This document shows, piece by piece, positions 22,712-35,817 of a stretch of DNA of 64,000 nt. Numbering within the stretch: position 1 is the first letter of the stretch; every line of letters starts with the position of its first letter. Source of the DNA: Escallonia rubra (Eukaryota > Streptophyta > Magnoliopsida > Escalloniales > Escalloniaceae). The translations under genes and the position numbers were made by a program. The notes under the pieces are model-generated. The model did not search any database, was not told the origin of the DNA, and was given only the letters and a program-made list of their open reading frames with translations. Location of the stretch: assembly GCA_033065855.1 (NCBI GenBank), contig JAVXUO010002618.1, forward strand, positions 1 to 64,000. Direction: 5' to 3'.

Positions 22712-24484
22712 CTGCACAGTTTACCTTGCGTAAATCATATTGATATATTGCCTTCAACAGTGAGCATGTTAAATTCTCAGATTCTAACCTTATAAGGGAA
22801 TGGATGGACGCGTTAAACCAAATAACAGAAACAAAGCTGATATGACATCTCTGTGGCAATCACGAAGCGTTGAGACGATGTCGCTGAAAAATAAATTTTA
22901 TTATTATTCTCTTATGTTATTAGAATGGTACATGTTAGTGGGGCATATATTACAAATGCACTACAAGTTTGTTTATGAACTTGAGCAATGGTCTAGTTAA
23001 TGAGTGGATATTGCGATGAGTCGTAGTGTTATTACAAGTTTAGGAGTTACATTAGTTATACTACTTGCCGTCTAAGAAGATGTAAAAAGGTGTATGGTGG
23101 AAGAGAGTGCATATTGCAAGTATAAGAAAGTAAGATACACAATTCTACATTGTTATTATGTGTTCACTTCAAGATCTCTCCATACTTGTCACTATATGAG
23201 TTTGAGTGACATTTTGTCTCCAAAAAAGTAGTAACTGAGCCACAATAATTCTGGGGGACGTTGCAGTGTTAGTTTGTTAAAGTCCCTATGGATTTGAAAA
23301 ACTATTCAAAATGGATGTTTCGTTTGAAAATTGATGTTCTCAAATTATGTGAAAATGAGGAGTGTCCTTTTATTATATCTCTAATCTTGTGATTTGTGGG
23401 ATGTGGTTGATCAAGAACCACATAGTAGCTTGTCAAAAGGAATTTGAAAAAATAAGGAAGAAAATGTGCTCCCAGTGTTGCAAACGGCCGTCAGTATAGA
23501 AATATGGATGCGCGTTGGAGATTTAAGATCTCTAAGTGATGTTTAGCAAATTATCGCGGTCATGGCTTCCAACCCTGAATATAACTTCTTACTGATCGAG
23601 TATTGAGTACAAAGCAGGGAAGAAGATGAGTTCACAAATAAAAATTGTCAAAACTTGAGAAAGAAACTCCAATTGAGTATGGAAACGAGTTCCACATTTC
23701 TGGAGCCAAAGAAACGGAAGAGACAAAGGATGAAGAAGAGTTGAAGGCTTTTGAAAGCAATGAGAACAAATAGTTGTTGAATAGAGAAGAGTCGTTTCAA
23801 ATTATGGACGAGAGTGTGAACACAAATGGTGGTGATGATAATGCTCAAAATGAAGAAATAGAGGATGAGAGCATTTATAAAGATGTTAAAGTTCACAGAT
23901 GTTAAAACATGAACATCTCGGGTATGACTTTTATTTTTATTTATTTTTTATTATATTTTTGTGTAAGAGAAGAAAATGTGGTTATCTCATATTCATTATA
24001 TGGCCTCGCAAGAAGAAAGTGATGATCATTCTTTCATGGCTGAGAATATTGGGGTGGTGCCACAAGGATATGCGGTTAAAGATGATGTTTTAGATACTCT
24101 ATCATTGAAAATCATCTGAAGGAGCTGTTTTTCATCCCAGTAAAGAAAAAATGGCTTGAGAAGAATTAAACAAGTTATTCTCAACTCGGTATGAATCAAA
24201 GAATTTTATTAAGTCATACAGGCTAGGTGAATATGGAAACATTCTTTGCCCGCAAGAGCGACAAGAAATGTTTAAAGGACATGGTCAAAGCAAATATCCA
24301 GACAGGTGACGAAGAAATGTTAGAAATAAATTATAAAGTTGCCCAACATGCGATACACATCAATGAAATGGCAAAAAACATTGCTACTTTGGATGGAATT
24401 TGAGATGAAGACCATTATGGACACCTACCAAGCCACACAAAGATAAATAATGTTAGGAGATATAAATCAACTTTAAAATGGGGG
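22712..24484. other. 5' flank/intron side of paralogue 1, with conserved degenerate coding-like stretch
   Basis: Shared with 35818-37444 and 56354-57970. About 23590-23900 reads, with breaks, as an acidic protein (REEDEFTN, EELKAFE, ESFQIMDESVNTNGGD, EEIEDESIYKDVKV). About 23997-24100 reads QEESDDHSFMAENIGVVPQG. I do not recognise the family. It is probably an old transposon or captured gene piece that was duplicated with the locus. Confidence 0.5.
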
Positions 24485-25195
24485 CTTTGAAAAATAAAAT
24501 TAACTTATTTTAATTAGATTTGATTGCATTGTAAACCCTGACCTTGGTTAAAACCCTAACTTTTATATTTAGGCACCAAAAATCACAAGGTTTGCCATAT
24601 TCCAATCCCCTGTGGCCAAACCCTTCTTCTTCCACCTCCACGACCACTTACTTTTTTGCATCCACCCTCGCCTCCTCCAGCCACCACATCTTCCCCCTCT
24701 GACCACCCCTGCCCCTCTCACCACTATTAACGGTCAATTCTCCATGCCCAACACAAGGCCACCTACACATCACCAACCGCAGCTTAGCAGCCCCTATATT
24801 TTCAAATCTCTTCCTTAATTTAACATACACAAATTACATTTAGAACTAAAATCTGAACTACACCTACTAATACAGAAGCAGTAGCAGCGCCATGATGTGC
24901 CACCATGAGCAACACCACCTTGGATGTGATGGTGGGTTTGAAGGTTGGTAGGCATGGCAGTGGGTTTATGAGTTAGTGGTCACAACGCTGGGTCAGCAGG
25001 TTCATTGGCATTGTTCCCGGAGGGGCGGCATGGGAGAGGCAAGCAGCGAACGTGGGTTGCTATGGTGGGTCGCGGTGGTGGGTTCGCGGGTTGGTTGGCA
25101 TGGGTTCACGGAGGAGGAGCAGCCGTGTTCTGGTTGTGGTGAGCGATGATCAGGAAATATTCTGGTAGTAGGGAGAAAGAGAGAAAGGAAAAGAA

Positions 25196-25244
<49 letters not shown>

Positions 25245-25317
25245 TCCTACACTTCCTCCTGCTTCGATCCGATCATCTAAAATTGGTTAAGAATAATTGC
25301 TGCAATAATATATATAA
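24485..25317. mobile_element. Long-TIR element copy 1 (right arm lost)
   Basis: The left arm (TTAGATTTGATTGCATTGTAAACC to GGCACCAAAAATCACAAGG) matches the left arms at 37445 and about 60060. The core has a proline-rich reading TTSS-type stretch, a G-rich stretch (24900-25140) and a (GA)n tract at 25196-25236. In copies 2 and 3 an inverted arm follows; here the sequence changes at 25318 to a scrap of segment R. Confidence 0.55.
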
Positions 25318-25362
25318 ATAGTAGTACCAAAACAGCCTTGCTGTGTCTCCTTGTGTTTTCTG
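25318..25362. other. Remnant of segment R at a deletion junction
   Basis: Forty-five bases equal 13773-13816 (GTAGTACCAAAACAGCC ... TTTTCTGTCATT). They join the long-TIR element directly to the Ty3 fossil. This implies that the gag-like first exon of paralogue 1 was lost by deletion here. Confidence 0.7.
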
Positions 25363-27640
25363 TCATTAACAAGTACCTTGTCGTGTTAAATTCCTCAGGT
25401 GGCAAATGCTTTGTCAAGAATTCCTCAGCAACATCTGGAAGAATGCGAAGTAATAGCCAAAGTGACTCCCTTATGGCAACAAGAGTTGCAGGACGGTATT
25501 GAATTTGATGAGGTTGCTCAACAAAAATCCATGAGGTGTTGTTAGAACCAATGGCAACCTCACTCGACTTATACCAGAGAGGGATCCTAAGGTTTAAAGG
25601 TAAGGTGTATGTTGGCAAAGGGGGAAACCTCATAGAACAGATACTGCATGAGCTGCACGCTGCTGGAATTAGAATTGCTGGACATTCAGCATTTGAAACA
25701 CCTATAAGAGGGCTAATATGTTCTTTTACTAGCCTAAGATGAAACAACAAGTGATACAATTTGTCAGTGAGTGTAATGTCTGTCAACAGAAAAAGCATGA
25801 GAATGTTCCCTATCCAGGGTTACTCCAACCCTTAGAGATACCTACTCAGCTGCGGACACACCTTACAATGGAGTTTGTGGAGGGTTTACACAAGCCAAGG
25901 GTAAAGATGCAGTGTTAGTAGTGGTGGATAGGCTCAGTAATTATGCACATTTTATTGGCCTTACACACCTTTTTCCTTCAAAGACTGTTGCTTAGCAATT
26001 CTTGGATCAGGTCTTCAAGCTAAACGGCATGCAAACTTTTATCACCAATAATAGGGACAAGGTCTTCTAATCCATATTTTGGACCAAACTCTTCAAATTG
26101 TTGGGTACTTAGTTGGCCTACAGCTCAGCTTACCACCCAAAGATTGATGGTCAAACTGAGAGGATAAACAAGTGTTTGGAGAATTATCTAAGGTGCATGT
26201 GTACTGATAGACCTCACGGTTGGGCCAATTGGTTCGCATTAGCTAAACATTGGTACAAACTAGCTTTTACTCATCCATCAAGATGACTCAATTTGAAGCT
26301 ATGTATGGATACAAGCCTAAGGCATTGAGCCTTGCTACCCAAAAATCCACCAATCTAGCTGACAAGGGCAAATGTTTGAAGGACAGAAGCAGGGTGTTGC
26401 ATCTATTAAAGGATAATTTAACTCAAGCACAAGCTTGGATGCAACGGTACGCCAACCTTCACCCCACTGAACGGCACTTTGCTATTAGGGATTGGGTTTG
26501 TTTAGATTACAGCTCTATAGACAGAGTTCCCTGGCCCTTGGAAGGAACCTGATGTAGTCTCCTAAGTTTTTGGGCTATACTAGGTAACACATAGAATTGG
26601 CAACGTAGCTTACAAGCTCCAGCTATCTAGCACGGCCAAAGTCCACCCTATATTCCATGTCCATATATCAAACCTTCTACCGCCTTTCCATATCTAGGCA
26701 CAGAATGACAGTCCATGATGGAGCCAATTGCAGTTATGAGTAGACGGATGATTAAAGACAATAATCAGCGTGTGTTACAAGTGTCGGGGAGAAAACAAAT
26801 GGGAGGATTTGGACGTAATCAAAGCCAGGTTCCCAAATTTTGACCCTTGGGGACGAGGGTTAACTAAAAGGGAAGATAATATCAAGACCCCAAATCAAGC
26901 AAATGACGAACAAGGGGAGACAGAAGATCAGAGCTCACGGCTAGAAGAATTGATGTTAGGGGAAGTGCCAGCTCAACATCTATCTTAGATGAGGGTTTTT
27001 CTGAGGATTAAGATCAAGAAACCAGCTGGAGGGTTCACCACCAATCAAGGATATAGAAGAAGTATTTGTGGGTCAAAGAAGAACGACATTATTTAGCTGT
27101 TAATTTTAAAATTCTGTTTGAATTACTTTGAGCGACACTTCTGTCTAAATTTCAAGTTTATAGCTCATTTCCATATTTTATTTTATTTTTTTGTAAAAGG
27201 TCATTTGTATTCCATTATGCACCGTACTTCTTCATTTTATGTATTACATACACTGTATCAAACTTCATCTAATTACATTGGAACATCAGATTATCCATGT
27301 CTTTGGTTCCTTCTTTGTGTGAGTAGCCTTTCATCCAGTCCCCATTCCCTGCATAGCCTGCTCATTTTTCATTGCTGGTTTCCAGCTCTGTACACGGTAT
27401 CTAATCCATTCCTAGCTCATTTCCATTTCATTTGAAAGTTGGTTGTAACCACCCTCAAAAGTGGGGAAATCAGGAAGAATTGGGCATGAAAATTGTGAAT
27501 CAAGAAATCTTCTCTCTCCCTCTCCCTCTCTCTAACAGAACTACAAATTCGCTCTCATTCACTTTATTCCCTATCTTCCTTGTTCTTTTCTCTTTTCACA
27601 GATCAAGCTTGTAAATACCAATTATCCTCACATTTGCAAA
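25363..27640 (+). mobile_element. Ty3/gypsy fossil, pol 3' part and 3' end (copy 1)
   Basis: In order: the end of RNase H (ALSRIPQQHLEECEV), the integrase zinc-binding region, the integrase core (VVDRLSNYAHFIGL; SSAYHPKIDGQTERINKCLENYL), the GKR-like/C-terminal region (WVCLDYSSIDR, VHPIFHVHISNLLP) and a chromodomain-like tail (WEDLDVIKARFPNFDPWG). A probable 3' UTR/LTR stretch follows to about 27640. The fossil is clearly broken, with several breaks in the coding part, and is old. It is shared with 45950-49440, so it predates the segmental duplication. Confidence 0.85.
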
Positions 27641-29821
27641 TCTATAGTCATAGCAGGTAGCATTTCTTCTCAGACATGCTACACATTAGAATTATTCTCA
27701 AAGTACATGGAAGTGAATAAACTAACTATTGAAGGCATACCCTACCTTCTAATTTATATGATCTGGTTGTAACCATAAATAAATAAAAAGGCCCTTATTT
27801 TTGGTTTGTCTTAAATGCAACTTGGGGGCTGGTATTTTGGTCCAAGATTGTCTTTATAAGCAAAACAAAGGTATGAAGGAGGCAAAAACGCCCGTGGAAA
27901 TGAAACCCAAAGAGAACAATACAAAAAAGTTGGTTAAGGGTTGACACGAATTTTGTGGGTCTTCTTTGGGTGTTGGGTGGTGGCGTTGAATGAAATGAGG
28001 GTGGTGGTGGGGTTTGGTGGGTCTTCTTTTTGGGTTGGATTTGGGTGCTCTATGTTTAACGCCAAGTGGTGTGTGTGTGGGTGGGGGGGGAGATTTAGGA
28101 TAGGTTTTTTTTTTTTTTTTTCTTTCTAATTTTTATAACTGATAATCCTAATTTACCTCTGTCGTTTAATTGCTATTTTGAACTATTTTAACACCTTCCG
28201 TCCAAAAAGTGAATGTAAGGTTTCACAAGACACGGACTTTTATCTCATGCACTTATCCGGCACAGAAAAAAGGAGAAGGGACTTGAGGGGTTAAAAGTTA
28301 AAACTTAAGAAGCATAAAAGAAATTACTCCTAAATAATTTTCAATACCAAGGTTCATAGATATTCAGTTTTGAACATGGTAAAATTAGCCAGCTCTTCTA
28401 ATTTTCTTTAGGTTAGCAAGTTATCATGCCATCGACGATGCATGTACAAAAATGAAGTTAGCAGTATCGTATTTTACAATGTCACGCTTGGCATTTAGCA
28501 GTATCGTATTTTACATGAAATCACTCCTCAATAATTTTGATTTGCGAGATTCATAGACATTAAGTTCTGAACATGGTAAATTAGCTACTTCTTTCTTGTA
28601 ACGAGTTATCGTGCCACATGCGGTGCATGGGCAAGAATGAAGTTAGTAATATCATATTTTTATAATATCACGCTGGCCTTTAGCATATAATTTAACTATA
28701 TATTTAATAATCTTTAAACTGATGAAAGACCAAATATGTCCTTATAGATAGTTATTTAGTATTTAAAATTTCATTTCGTGTCACTTTTGTAGCGACCCGA
28801 TCCATGGTCCCGTCACAGGCCAATGCCTCTCTAAAAAGGATTAGCCAAGTAGGTACTTATGAGTTCATGAGAATGGTCTTATAAGGCCAATCATGAACTA
28901 TCCCACTTCTAATCTGGGATATCATAGTTTTTTATCAATACTCTCACAATACCAAGTGTCATAATTTTAGATATCTAGTCACCGTAACACACGCGATGCG
29001 CGTGCAAAAATAAAAATAATAATATAAATTTTGTTAAAATAAATCAAACATCACGTACAAGTGTTCATTGCCACATTCGGTGAAATTAATCTTAAATTGC
29101 AGAAAATATGTTAGCAATACATGTGCAAAAATTAGTTAGCAAAATATTGTTGTAATACTAAGCTTGGCGTTTTTATTTTAACTATATTTTTTCAGTGAGC
29201 TTTAAATATAAAAACTAAATATGTCCTTAAGATAGTTATTTAGTATTTAATATGTTTGTTTGGGTCTTTTTTAAGAATTTTTTCATAGTGACAAGCGCTA
29301 TTATTGTAGATAGAATTTTATATAACACCAAAAAGGATGTTATAGTATAGATACATTGATGTTTCACCATCAACCCAAGGCAAACTGACCAAGTTAGTTG
29401 CAAACTGGTGCTAACCAAGCACCATTTTGAATGTAACGGTTTTAAAGTTGACATTTGGGTGCCACCGGATTTTTCAAATAAAGGACATTTGATTAGCAAA
29501 ACTAAACTCCGAAAATCACCCGTACAATCCATTGTCCTTTGCACTTACTTTCTCTTGAAAGAAGACCAGTTAAACAAAATCAAACTTCAGTTTTTGCATT
29601 TATGAAGGTTACTTGGAACTTGTCTTTTTTAGGATGGCATATCTTGTAAACTTGATTCGTCGTAAATCAGTCACTTGCCTTCATGCAAAATAACATAACG
29701 ATTTTTTCTCTCCAATCAATGAGATAACAGTTCATGACATTACAGTGTTGTTTAACACGAGTCAATCACTAATAGTAACACAAATTTGTCATATTAACTA
29801 TCCAAAGCAAGATGATATACG
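27641..29821. other. Non-coding duplicated segment 3' of the ankyrin-PGG genes
   Basis: Aligns with 49441-51042 plus 52781-53372. There is no recognised gene. It contains two direct units of ~185 bp (about 28319-28505 and 28516-28690), a GT-rich minisatellite (27950-28090) and a repeat with CACGCGATGCGCGTGC also found inverted at about 19790. The intact stretch around 29228-29245 is the empty site for the MULE at 51043. Confidence 0.7.
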
Positions 29822-32800
29822 TGTCACGCCCCAAAAACGAAAGCCGTGACTGCAATCAAAATTTCCTGATATACCGCTGTAATTCTAGTGATAACGGTAT
29901 AACAGAGCAACTAATTCCTCTAACATAAAATATCTCCATAAAACAAAAATCTAATGCAATCTGTTCTCTTAAAATCCATTACAAAACAAATTTACTAAAC
30001 GCAGCGGCTAAACCAATCATATGAAATCAATTCTATCAAATTACCCACTTTTGGGTAAAGTTCTCAAAACAAACTACAATCTAATTAACTAAGAAGGAAT
30101 CTCAAAGCTCCAACGCCGTCACACGGATCCTTAGTCACTTTCATGACCTATGGCAAGGGGCAAAGTAGAGTGAAAGGGTGAGCTCAAATAGCTCAGTAAG
30201 GTACAAAAACGACAAGATATCAAAGCAACAACTAACAGAGTCAAACATCAATACCTGATGGAATGGGTAAACCAAATTCTTATATCGAATGCCAAAACAA
30301 ACGTAATTAAGCATTAACCCTAACATATAAATAATATGCCGGGAACGCTACACAACAAAATATACGATGACTATGTTGGTCATAAGACCCAAACGTCGAA
30401 CCAAACGTACAAACATCAAACATGTGCTACCTTCTTATTTTGGTTCACCCACGCCTCAGCCTTCTCTGGATCGGGTTCCCCCTTAAAAACGGGCACTAAC
30501 TTCTTAAATTTTTCAACATCTCCAGTTCTAATTCCATCATTTTGCCCTTGGTTTTGATTTTGATTTTGATTCATCGGTATCCCGCCACCTCCGGCTATTA
30601 AGTTCGCCAAGTTCTGAAATCCTTGTACAATGGCGTCAGCAACTCCACCATCCGTTGGTGGATTGTGAAGACCGTTGGTGTCACGAGTAGCGCGTCTAGG
30701 AGGCATAGTTATCCTAACACACCAAATGAAACTGTATGAGCCTACAAATGTACGAAGGACACACGCTAAATAAAAAAAATGGTAGTAGAAAGAGACGAAT
30801 TTTAGTTCGCAACTATTTAACCTAGGCTCACACGAGTCTACAGAATCACAAACCTAAGCTCTGATACCAACCTTGTCACGCCCCAAAAACGGAAGCCATG
30901 ACTGCAATCAAAATTTCCTGATATACCGCTGTAATTCTAGTGATAACGGTATAACAGAGCAACTAATTCCTCTAACATAAAATATCTCCATAAAACAAAA
31001 ATCTAATGCAATCCGTTCTCTTAAAATCCATTACAAAACAAATTTACTAAACGCAGCGGCTAAACCAATCATATGAAATCAATTCTATCAAATTACCCAC
31101 TTTTGGGTAAAGTTCTCAAAACAAACTACAATCTAATTAACTAAGAAGGAATCTCAAAGCTCCAACGCCGTCACACGGATCCTTAGTCACTTTCATGACC
31201 TGTGGCAAGGGGCAAAGTAGAGTGAAAGGGTGAGCTCAAATAGCTCAGTAAGGTACAAAAACGACAAGATATCAAAGCAACAACTAACAGAGTCAAACAT
31301 CAACACTTGATGGAATGGGTAAACCAAATTCTTATATCGAATGCCAAAACAAACGTAATTAAGCATTAACCCTAACATATAAATAATATGCTGGGAATGC
31401 TACACAACAAAAGTATACAATGACTATGTTGGTCATAAGACCCAAACGTCGAACCAAACGTACAAACATCAAACGTGTGCTACTGGTAGCATGCTAAGCA
31501 TCTATTAATCGCCAGCATATAATCAAACGTGTGTCCAAAGGACCCTCTCAAATTTGAGAGTTGTTCAAACATAGTCATTAGCCATCGTCAATTGACGAGC
31601 ACCGAAAGAAAGGTTCAACGAGATTAAAGTCACTTAACTCTGAAATTTGATTGAACGGGATACGCTAACGAAAGTAGTACAAAAATATGAAAGATAGCAA
31701 AAATGTTGCCAATTTGGCAGTATACCCAATAAATGGCAAAGCACAGAGTGTTTAAGCAATGGCAACAGAACACTAACCAGACTGCAATGGAAATAAACAA
31801 ACCATGAAGAGATGATTTAGGACAAAGAAGATTACCACCACCTAAAGAAGAACAAGACCTTATTCTGAAGGTTTGGCTGTACTAGGACTAAAAGAAGACA
31901 GGAGACTAAAAGCACTACAGTTATACATATGTAGCAAAAGCACTAGAGTAATTAGAATGCTACTTAGAAAATGTACGAAACCACTAGGAAATTCTGAAGC
32001 ATTGCTGCAGTCCAATGATTACAAAGGAATGTTTTAAAATAAATTAAACTCACAGCTAGAGTGTATTAGAACCCAGCTACTAACCTGTACTGTTGTGGGA
32101 GAAGAGAAACATGAAGGCTTGTTTACTAACCAAAAACGAAGGACACTACCAAATGAATAAGGCATTGGCAATTGCTGAAACAAATTAAACCTTGCTGCCA
32201 ACAAGTCACAAAACTGAACGAAATTATAGCGGAGATGGTGAACTTAACACAGAAGAAATTCTAACGCCTAAATTGCAGCACTTAGCCATCTACGAGTTTG
32301 TGAAATTTTAATGTTACGAGGACTTAGGCAAACACCTACCATATAATCTAACATCACGAATTTGCCGAACAACATGTACATGTAAACATCCATGAATTAT
32401 ACACTAAGATTCAATCTTGGGTATAACGGGATTGAATTGTATAAACCCAAATAGAAGAGTAAACCCTTGCCACAGCAAAAAGAGCGATAAAATCCCGTAC
32501 CTTATACAAGCAATTCGGCGAAAGCTCAATCTCCCAGCGCTACAAAACTCGATTTACACCAAAATTCTTCAAAAAAAACGCAAGATTAGGGACTGAAATT
32601 AAGAAGAACCAAAGGAAGCAGCAAGAGGATCGAAAGAGGGCTGGAAGAAGAAGAAGAAGAAGAACTATTTATATTAAAGCCCTAATTGGAAAATTACCCA
32701 AAACCCCCTTGAACTTTATCCACTTACTCAGAATGCACCAAAACTTTTATAATATCATTAAAAGACCACAAACTTGTTTAATTAGTTATTTACTTATTTA

Positions 32801-32845
32801 TTCATTTTAAAGTGATAGAAAATTATTAAAATATGGGGTATTACA
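29822..32845 (-). mobile_element. LTR retrotransposon, Ty3/gypsy type, strongly reduced copy
   Basis: Flanked by the 5-bp duplication ATACG (29817-29821 and 32846-32850). The paralogous empty site is at 53360-53372. The terminal repeats run TGTCACGCCCC ... TATTACA on the plus strand. A primer-binding site complementary to initiator tRNA-Met (TGGTATCAGAGC on the minus strand) lies at about 30857-30869. A gag N-terminus starts MPPRRATRD at 30706 on the minus strand. The element is broken, with most of its coding interior missing. The shared ~600 bp of LTR differ at about 2 percent of positions, so the insertion is young and later than the locus duplication. Confidence 0.9.
30874..32845 (-). repeat. 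Long terminal repeat of the 29822-32845 element
   Basis: A 1972-bp repeat bounded by TG and CA, next to the primer-binding site at its lower-coordinate edge. The other LTR begins at 29822 and is incomplete. No gene is seen in it. Confidence 0.85.
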
Positions 32846-33270
32846 ATACGAAACTAATTCATTAAAGAGTTCTCTCGCTAATCAAACCCACTTTTTTCGT
32901 CTCGTACAACGATGCCTTCACTCCATTGCAAAATACTGTGGTAAAAATTGTTGGAGAACATTGCAGAATGTCAATGGCAAATGCCTAAGTCGAATGCTAT
33001 CCGCTCTTTTTTTAAGACAATATTTGCCACATATATTGTAAAGGGTTACTATAAATCTGCCTCTCAAGATAAACCAGGCGAAATGTGTATTTGAAGAGGT
33101 TTAATAATTTATAACTACTATTAAGCCAAAAGTCAACATTAAAGGTTACAACTTTCAACTGAAAAATTGACTGTCACAACATTTATAATTTGATCAAGTG
33201 TCAACTATTGAAAAATCTTCAACAATTTTATGGTGTGATAGATACTCCTTGGCTTCATTTGCAAACAATG

Positions 33271-35817
33271 TCAAAACAATGATCGATCACTTTGTTTACC
33301 GAAAATCCCACGGCCATATGTTGAAGAGATGACTTGTACGAGCAGGGGAGTCTGCGAGAATAAGAATGAACTTACTGGTAGCCATGCAAATGCAGCCACT
33401 GGAACAAGAACCCACACCTCTCTCTCGCCAAACACCAGATATACTGTGGCACCAAATGCTATGATCATAGATGTTATCGCCAAGAACAACGTAAGAAGAC
33501 CTATTATCAACCTCTTAGGCAGAGCATAGAGAAATTCCTCCTCTGCGTAGCGTGCAGTGAGGATGGACAAGAACATTAACAAGGAAGTAACTGATGTGAA
33601 AAGTGAGATCGTATCCGAAACAGCAAAGATCATGAAGGCCTGATATCCAGAAAAGATTGGGTAGCCACTGTCTTGATTATTGCCACCTGGTACAGTTATG
33701 GCAGCTGCAAAGACTATGGTGACAATAAGAGCTGCTGCAATCGAACATGAAGTTGCCGTCTCTTTCATCCATTTCTCTCCCTCTTTCACTAGGTCCTTGT
33801 GTTCCTTAGTAAATACCATTGCAGGAGTCTCTTTATTAGAGTTAGGCATGTCCTTGAAGGCGGGTTTTACAAACTTTTCGACTTCCTGTAATAAAGCTTT
33901 AACATCAGCAAGGCAGTGCTAGTATATTTGTGGATAAGGTAGAAAAAGAAATTTGCAAAGGGATCCATCCGCTATATGTAAATTATTTTATTACCTTAAA
34001 CCATTGCAGCTCCCTCTGCATCTGCAGTGCTGCACCAGAAGTAAGATTGAGTTTGTGTAGAGGTGCCAATATTCCAGCCAAATGCAGTATGTTGTTTTCT
34101 GAGCTGTCGGTTACCATATTCATGAATTGTTTATGCTCTCCCATCTGATAAATCAGGTTGAATACCTTTTCGGAACGGTTTAAAATTGCAATTTGAAATA
34201 TTCCACGACTAATATTTTCGTGAGAATACAACAAAATTGCTTGGGGAAAGGTATCCACAATCTCTTCCACAACCTCGTGAACATTTAGGCGCGCAGCGAG
34301 AATAACTGCTTCCTCAACGTGGCGCATTAGTTCACTATCGTCACTTATAAATTCCATTTTGTTGCACAAGCATTTAACAAGTTGAAGGGCTTGATTGTGG
34401 ACCAATTTTTTGTGACGAATGTCGTTGATATGTGGCACTGCAATCGAAGAAGAAGAAGAAGGATGTCATACACCAAACCAAATCAATATCAGCCAAATTG
34501 AAAAGTTAATTTTCCTGACCTAGTAATCCTACGCCTTCCCAAAGCGTAATGCCGAGCTGCCGCAGAACTGTACAGTAAAACCAATTTAGATGAGGAATGA
34601 AAAAGCTTACTGATGATGTAATGATTAGACAAACTGCTCATCTATTATATCCTCGAAGCGCTTATATCCTCGGCCTTTCAGATCAGTCACATGGCTAGAA
34701 AAATAAAAGTAGCATATATGTACAAGCCAAACCAGGACTAAAGTAGCTACCTTGAAGCAATCGAATCCTGTCTACCATCTGCGTCAGCCCTTGCGACGTG
34801 TCAGCTGGGTCCTCAATATCACCAACATTTTGGTTGTTAGAGCAGTTTTCCAAGATAATAGGAGCGCCTTGACATCAAAACATGTTAAACCCCATCAAGA
34901 CTCGGACCATACAGTTACATTATACAAGTAAAGTCAGTGTCATCCATTTGATGTCCAAGGGTTCCTCTTCCAAGCATATAAGGAAAACATTATAGACACC
35001 AATTAAGAAATGCTGTATGGTTCGGTAAAGACGCTCACAATAATAGATGAGTTTCTCCCAAAATTTGAGGGGGATTCCACTGCGAAAAGCAGAAGCCTTC
35101 CTAGATATTGCTGTTAAAGGAGAGTCACCCCCTCTCGGATTCACTAAAGCCAAATCAGGGAAGCGCATAACCAAATCCAAAGCTATATCTGTAAGTTACA
35201 TACAATCCGATTACTGTCATTTCCGGTTCTTTAATTGTTCAAATTCAGTTCGTGTATCTTGCCTAGCTACTGGTATGAACTAAAGAAACAGATCTAGAGA
35301 TAAAACTGACCAAAAAATCCAGATTTAATGACACCAACAAGTAATTCAACCCCAGATTGGCCAGCGAAGGGAGGACTAGACCCTACGTCCTCTTTGGTGA
35401 CACTCAGTAAATATAGAAGTGTATCCTTGTGCGCAAACTCAGCAGCCAGATGGAGTGGAAGTTGTTCGCTTTGCGTCCTTATGTAAAGAGAACTTGGGTT
35501 CTTCTCCACCAAGGCAGTTACTGCCTTGGTGTTGCCAAATGCCGCAGCAAAGCTAAGGGCAGTATCACCGGTCTTACTCCGATGAAGCAGTGTCTCCGGA
35601 GGCATCATGTCGACCAACTTCTCCAAAAAATGGGTCCCCTTTCCCGTCGCAGCGGAAATTTGAACTGCTGTCTCAGAACTTACTGAAATCCTGGCTAAGA
35701 CTGCATCTTTGTCTTGGTCAAAGAATCTCTCGGCAGCCTTCCAGTCACCTCTGACTACAGCTTTCAACAATGGCCTGTAATAGCTTAAATCACTCTCTAC
35801 CGCTTGCGCTTCTGAAC
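33271..35817 (-). CDS. Ankyrin-PGG membrane protein gene, paralogue 2, exons 2-7 (ITN1/ACD6-like)
   Basis: Minus-strand exons: 35817-35311, 35188-35039, 34867-34751, 34567-34520, 34437-33995, 33885-33271. All junctions are GT-AG and keep one open frame to the stop. The N-terminal part holds ankyrin repeats (GDTALSFAAAFGNTKAVTALVEKNP; LPLHLAAEFAHKDTLLYLL). The C-terminal PGG domain (TATSCSIAAALIVTIVFAAAITVPGG) begins about four membrane segments, ending with GIFGKQSDR. Such proteins sit in plant membranes and act in defence or stress signalling; the exact role is unknown. The acceptor TTGTGCAG at 35818 is chosen because it fits in phase with the gag-like exon at 44528-44948, giving 766 aa; no in-frame ATG precedes the ankyrin exon. 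This is the only copy here with no visible lesion. An LTR element lies ~420 bp beyond its stop. Confidence 0.8.

Noticed and set aside
25277-25798. Minus-strand frame of 173 codons over the Ty3 fossil
   Set aside because: Antisense shadow of the RNase H/integrase region; the plus strand carries the recognisable motifs.
28799-28962. Possible small LTR remnant (TGTAGCGACCC ... GGGATATCA)
   Set aside because: LTR-like ends, but no target duplication, no internal region, and the same sequence at about 50600 offers no empty site.
33329-34148. Plus-strand frames over the PGG exons
   Set aside because: Antisense to the clearly conserved PGG coding exons.
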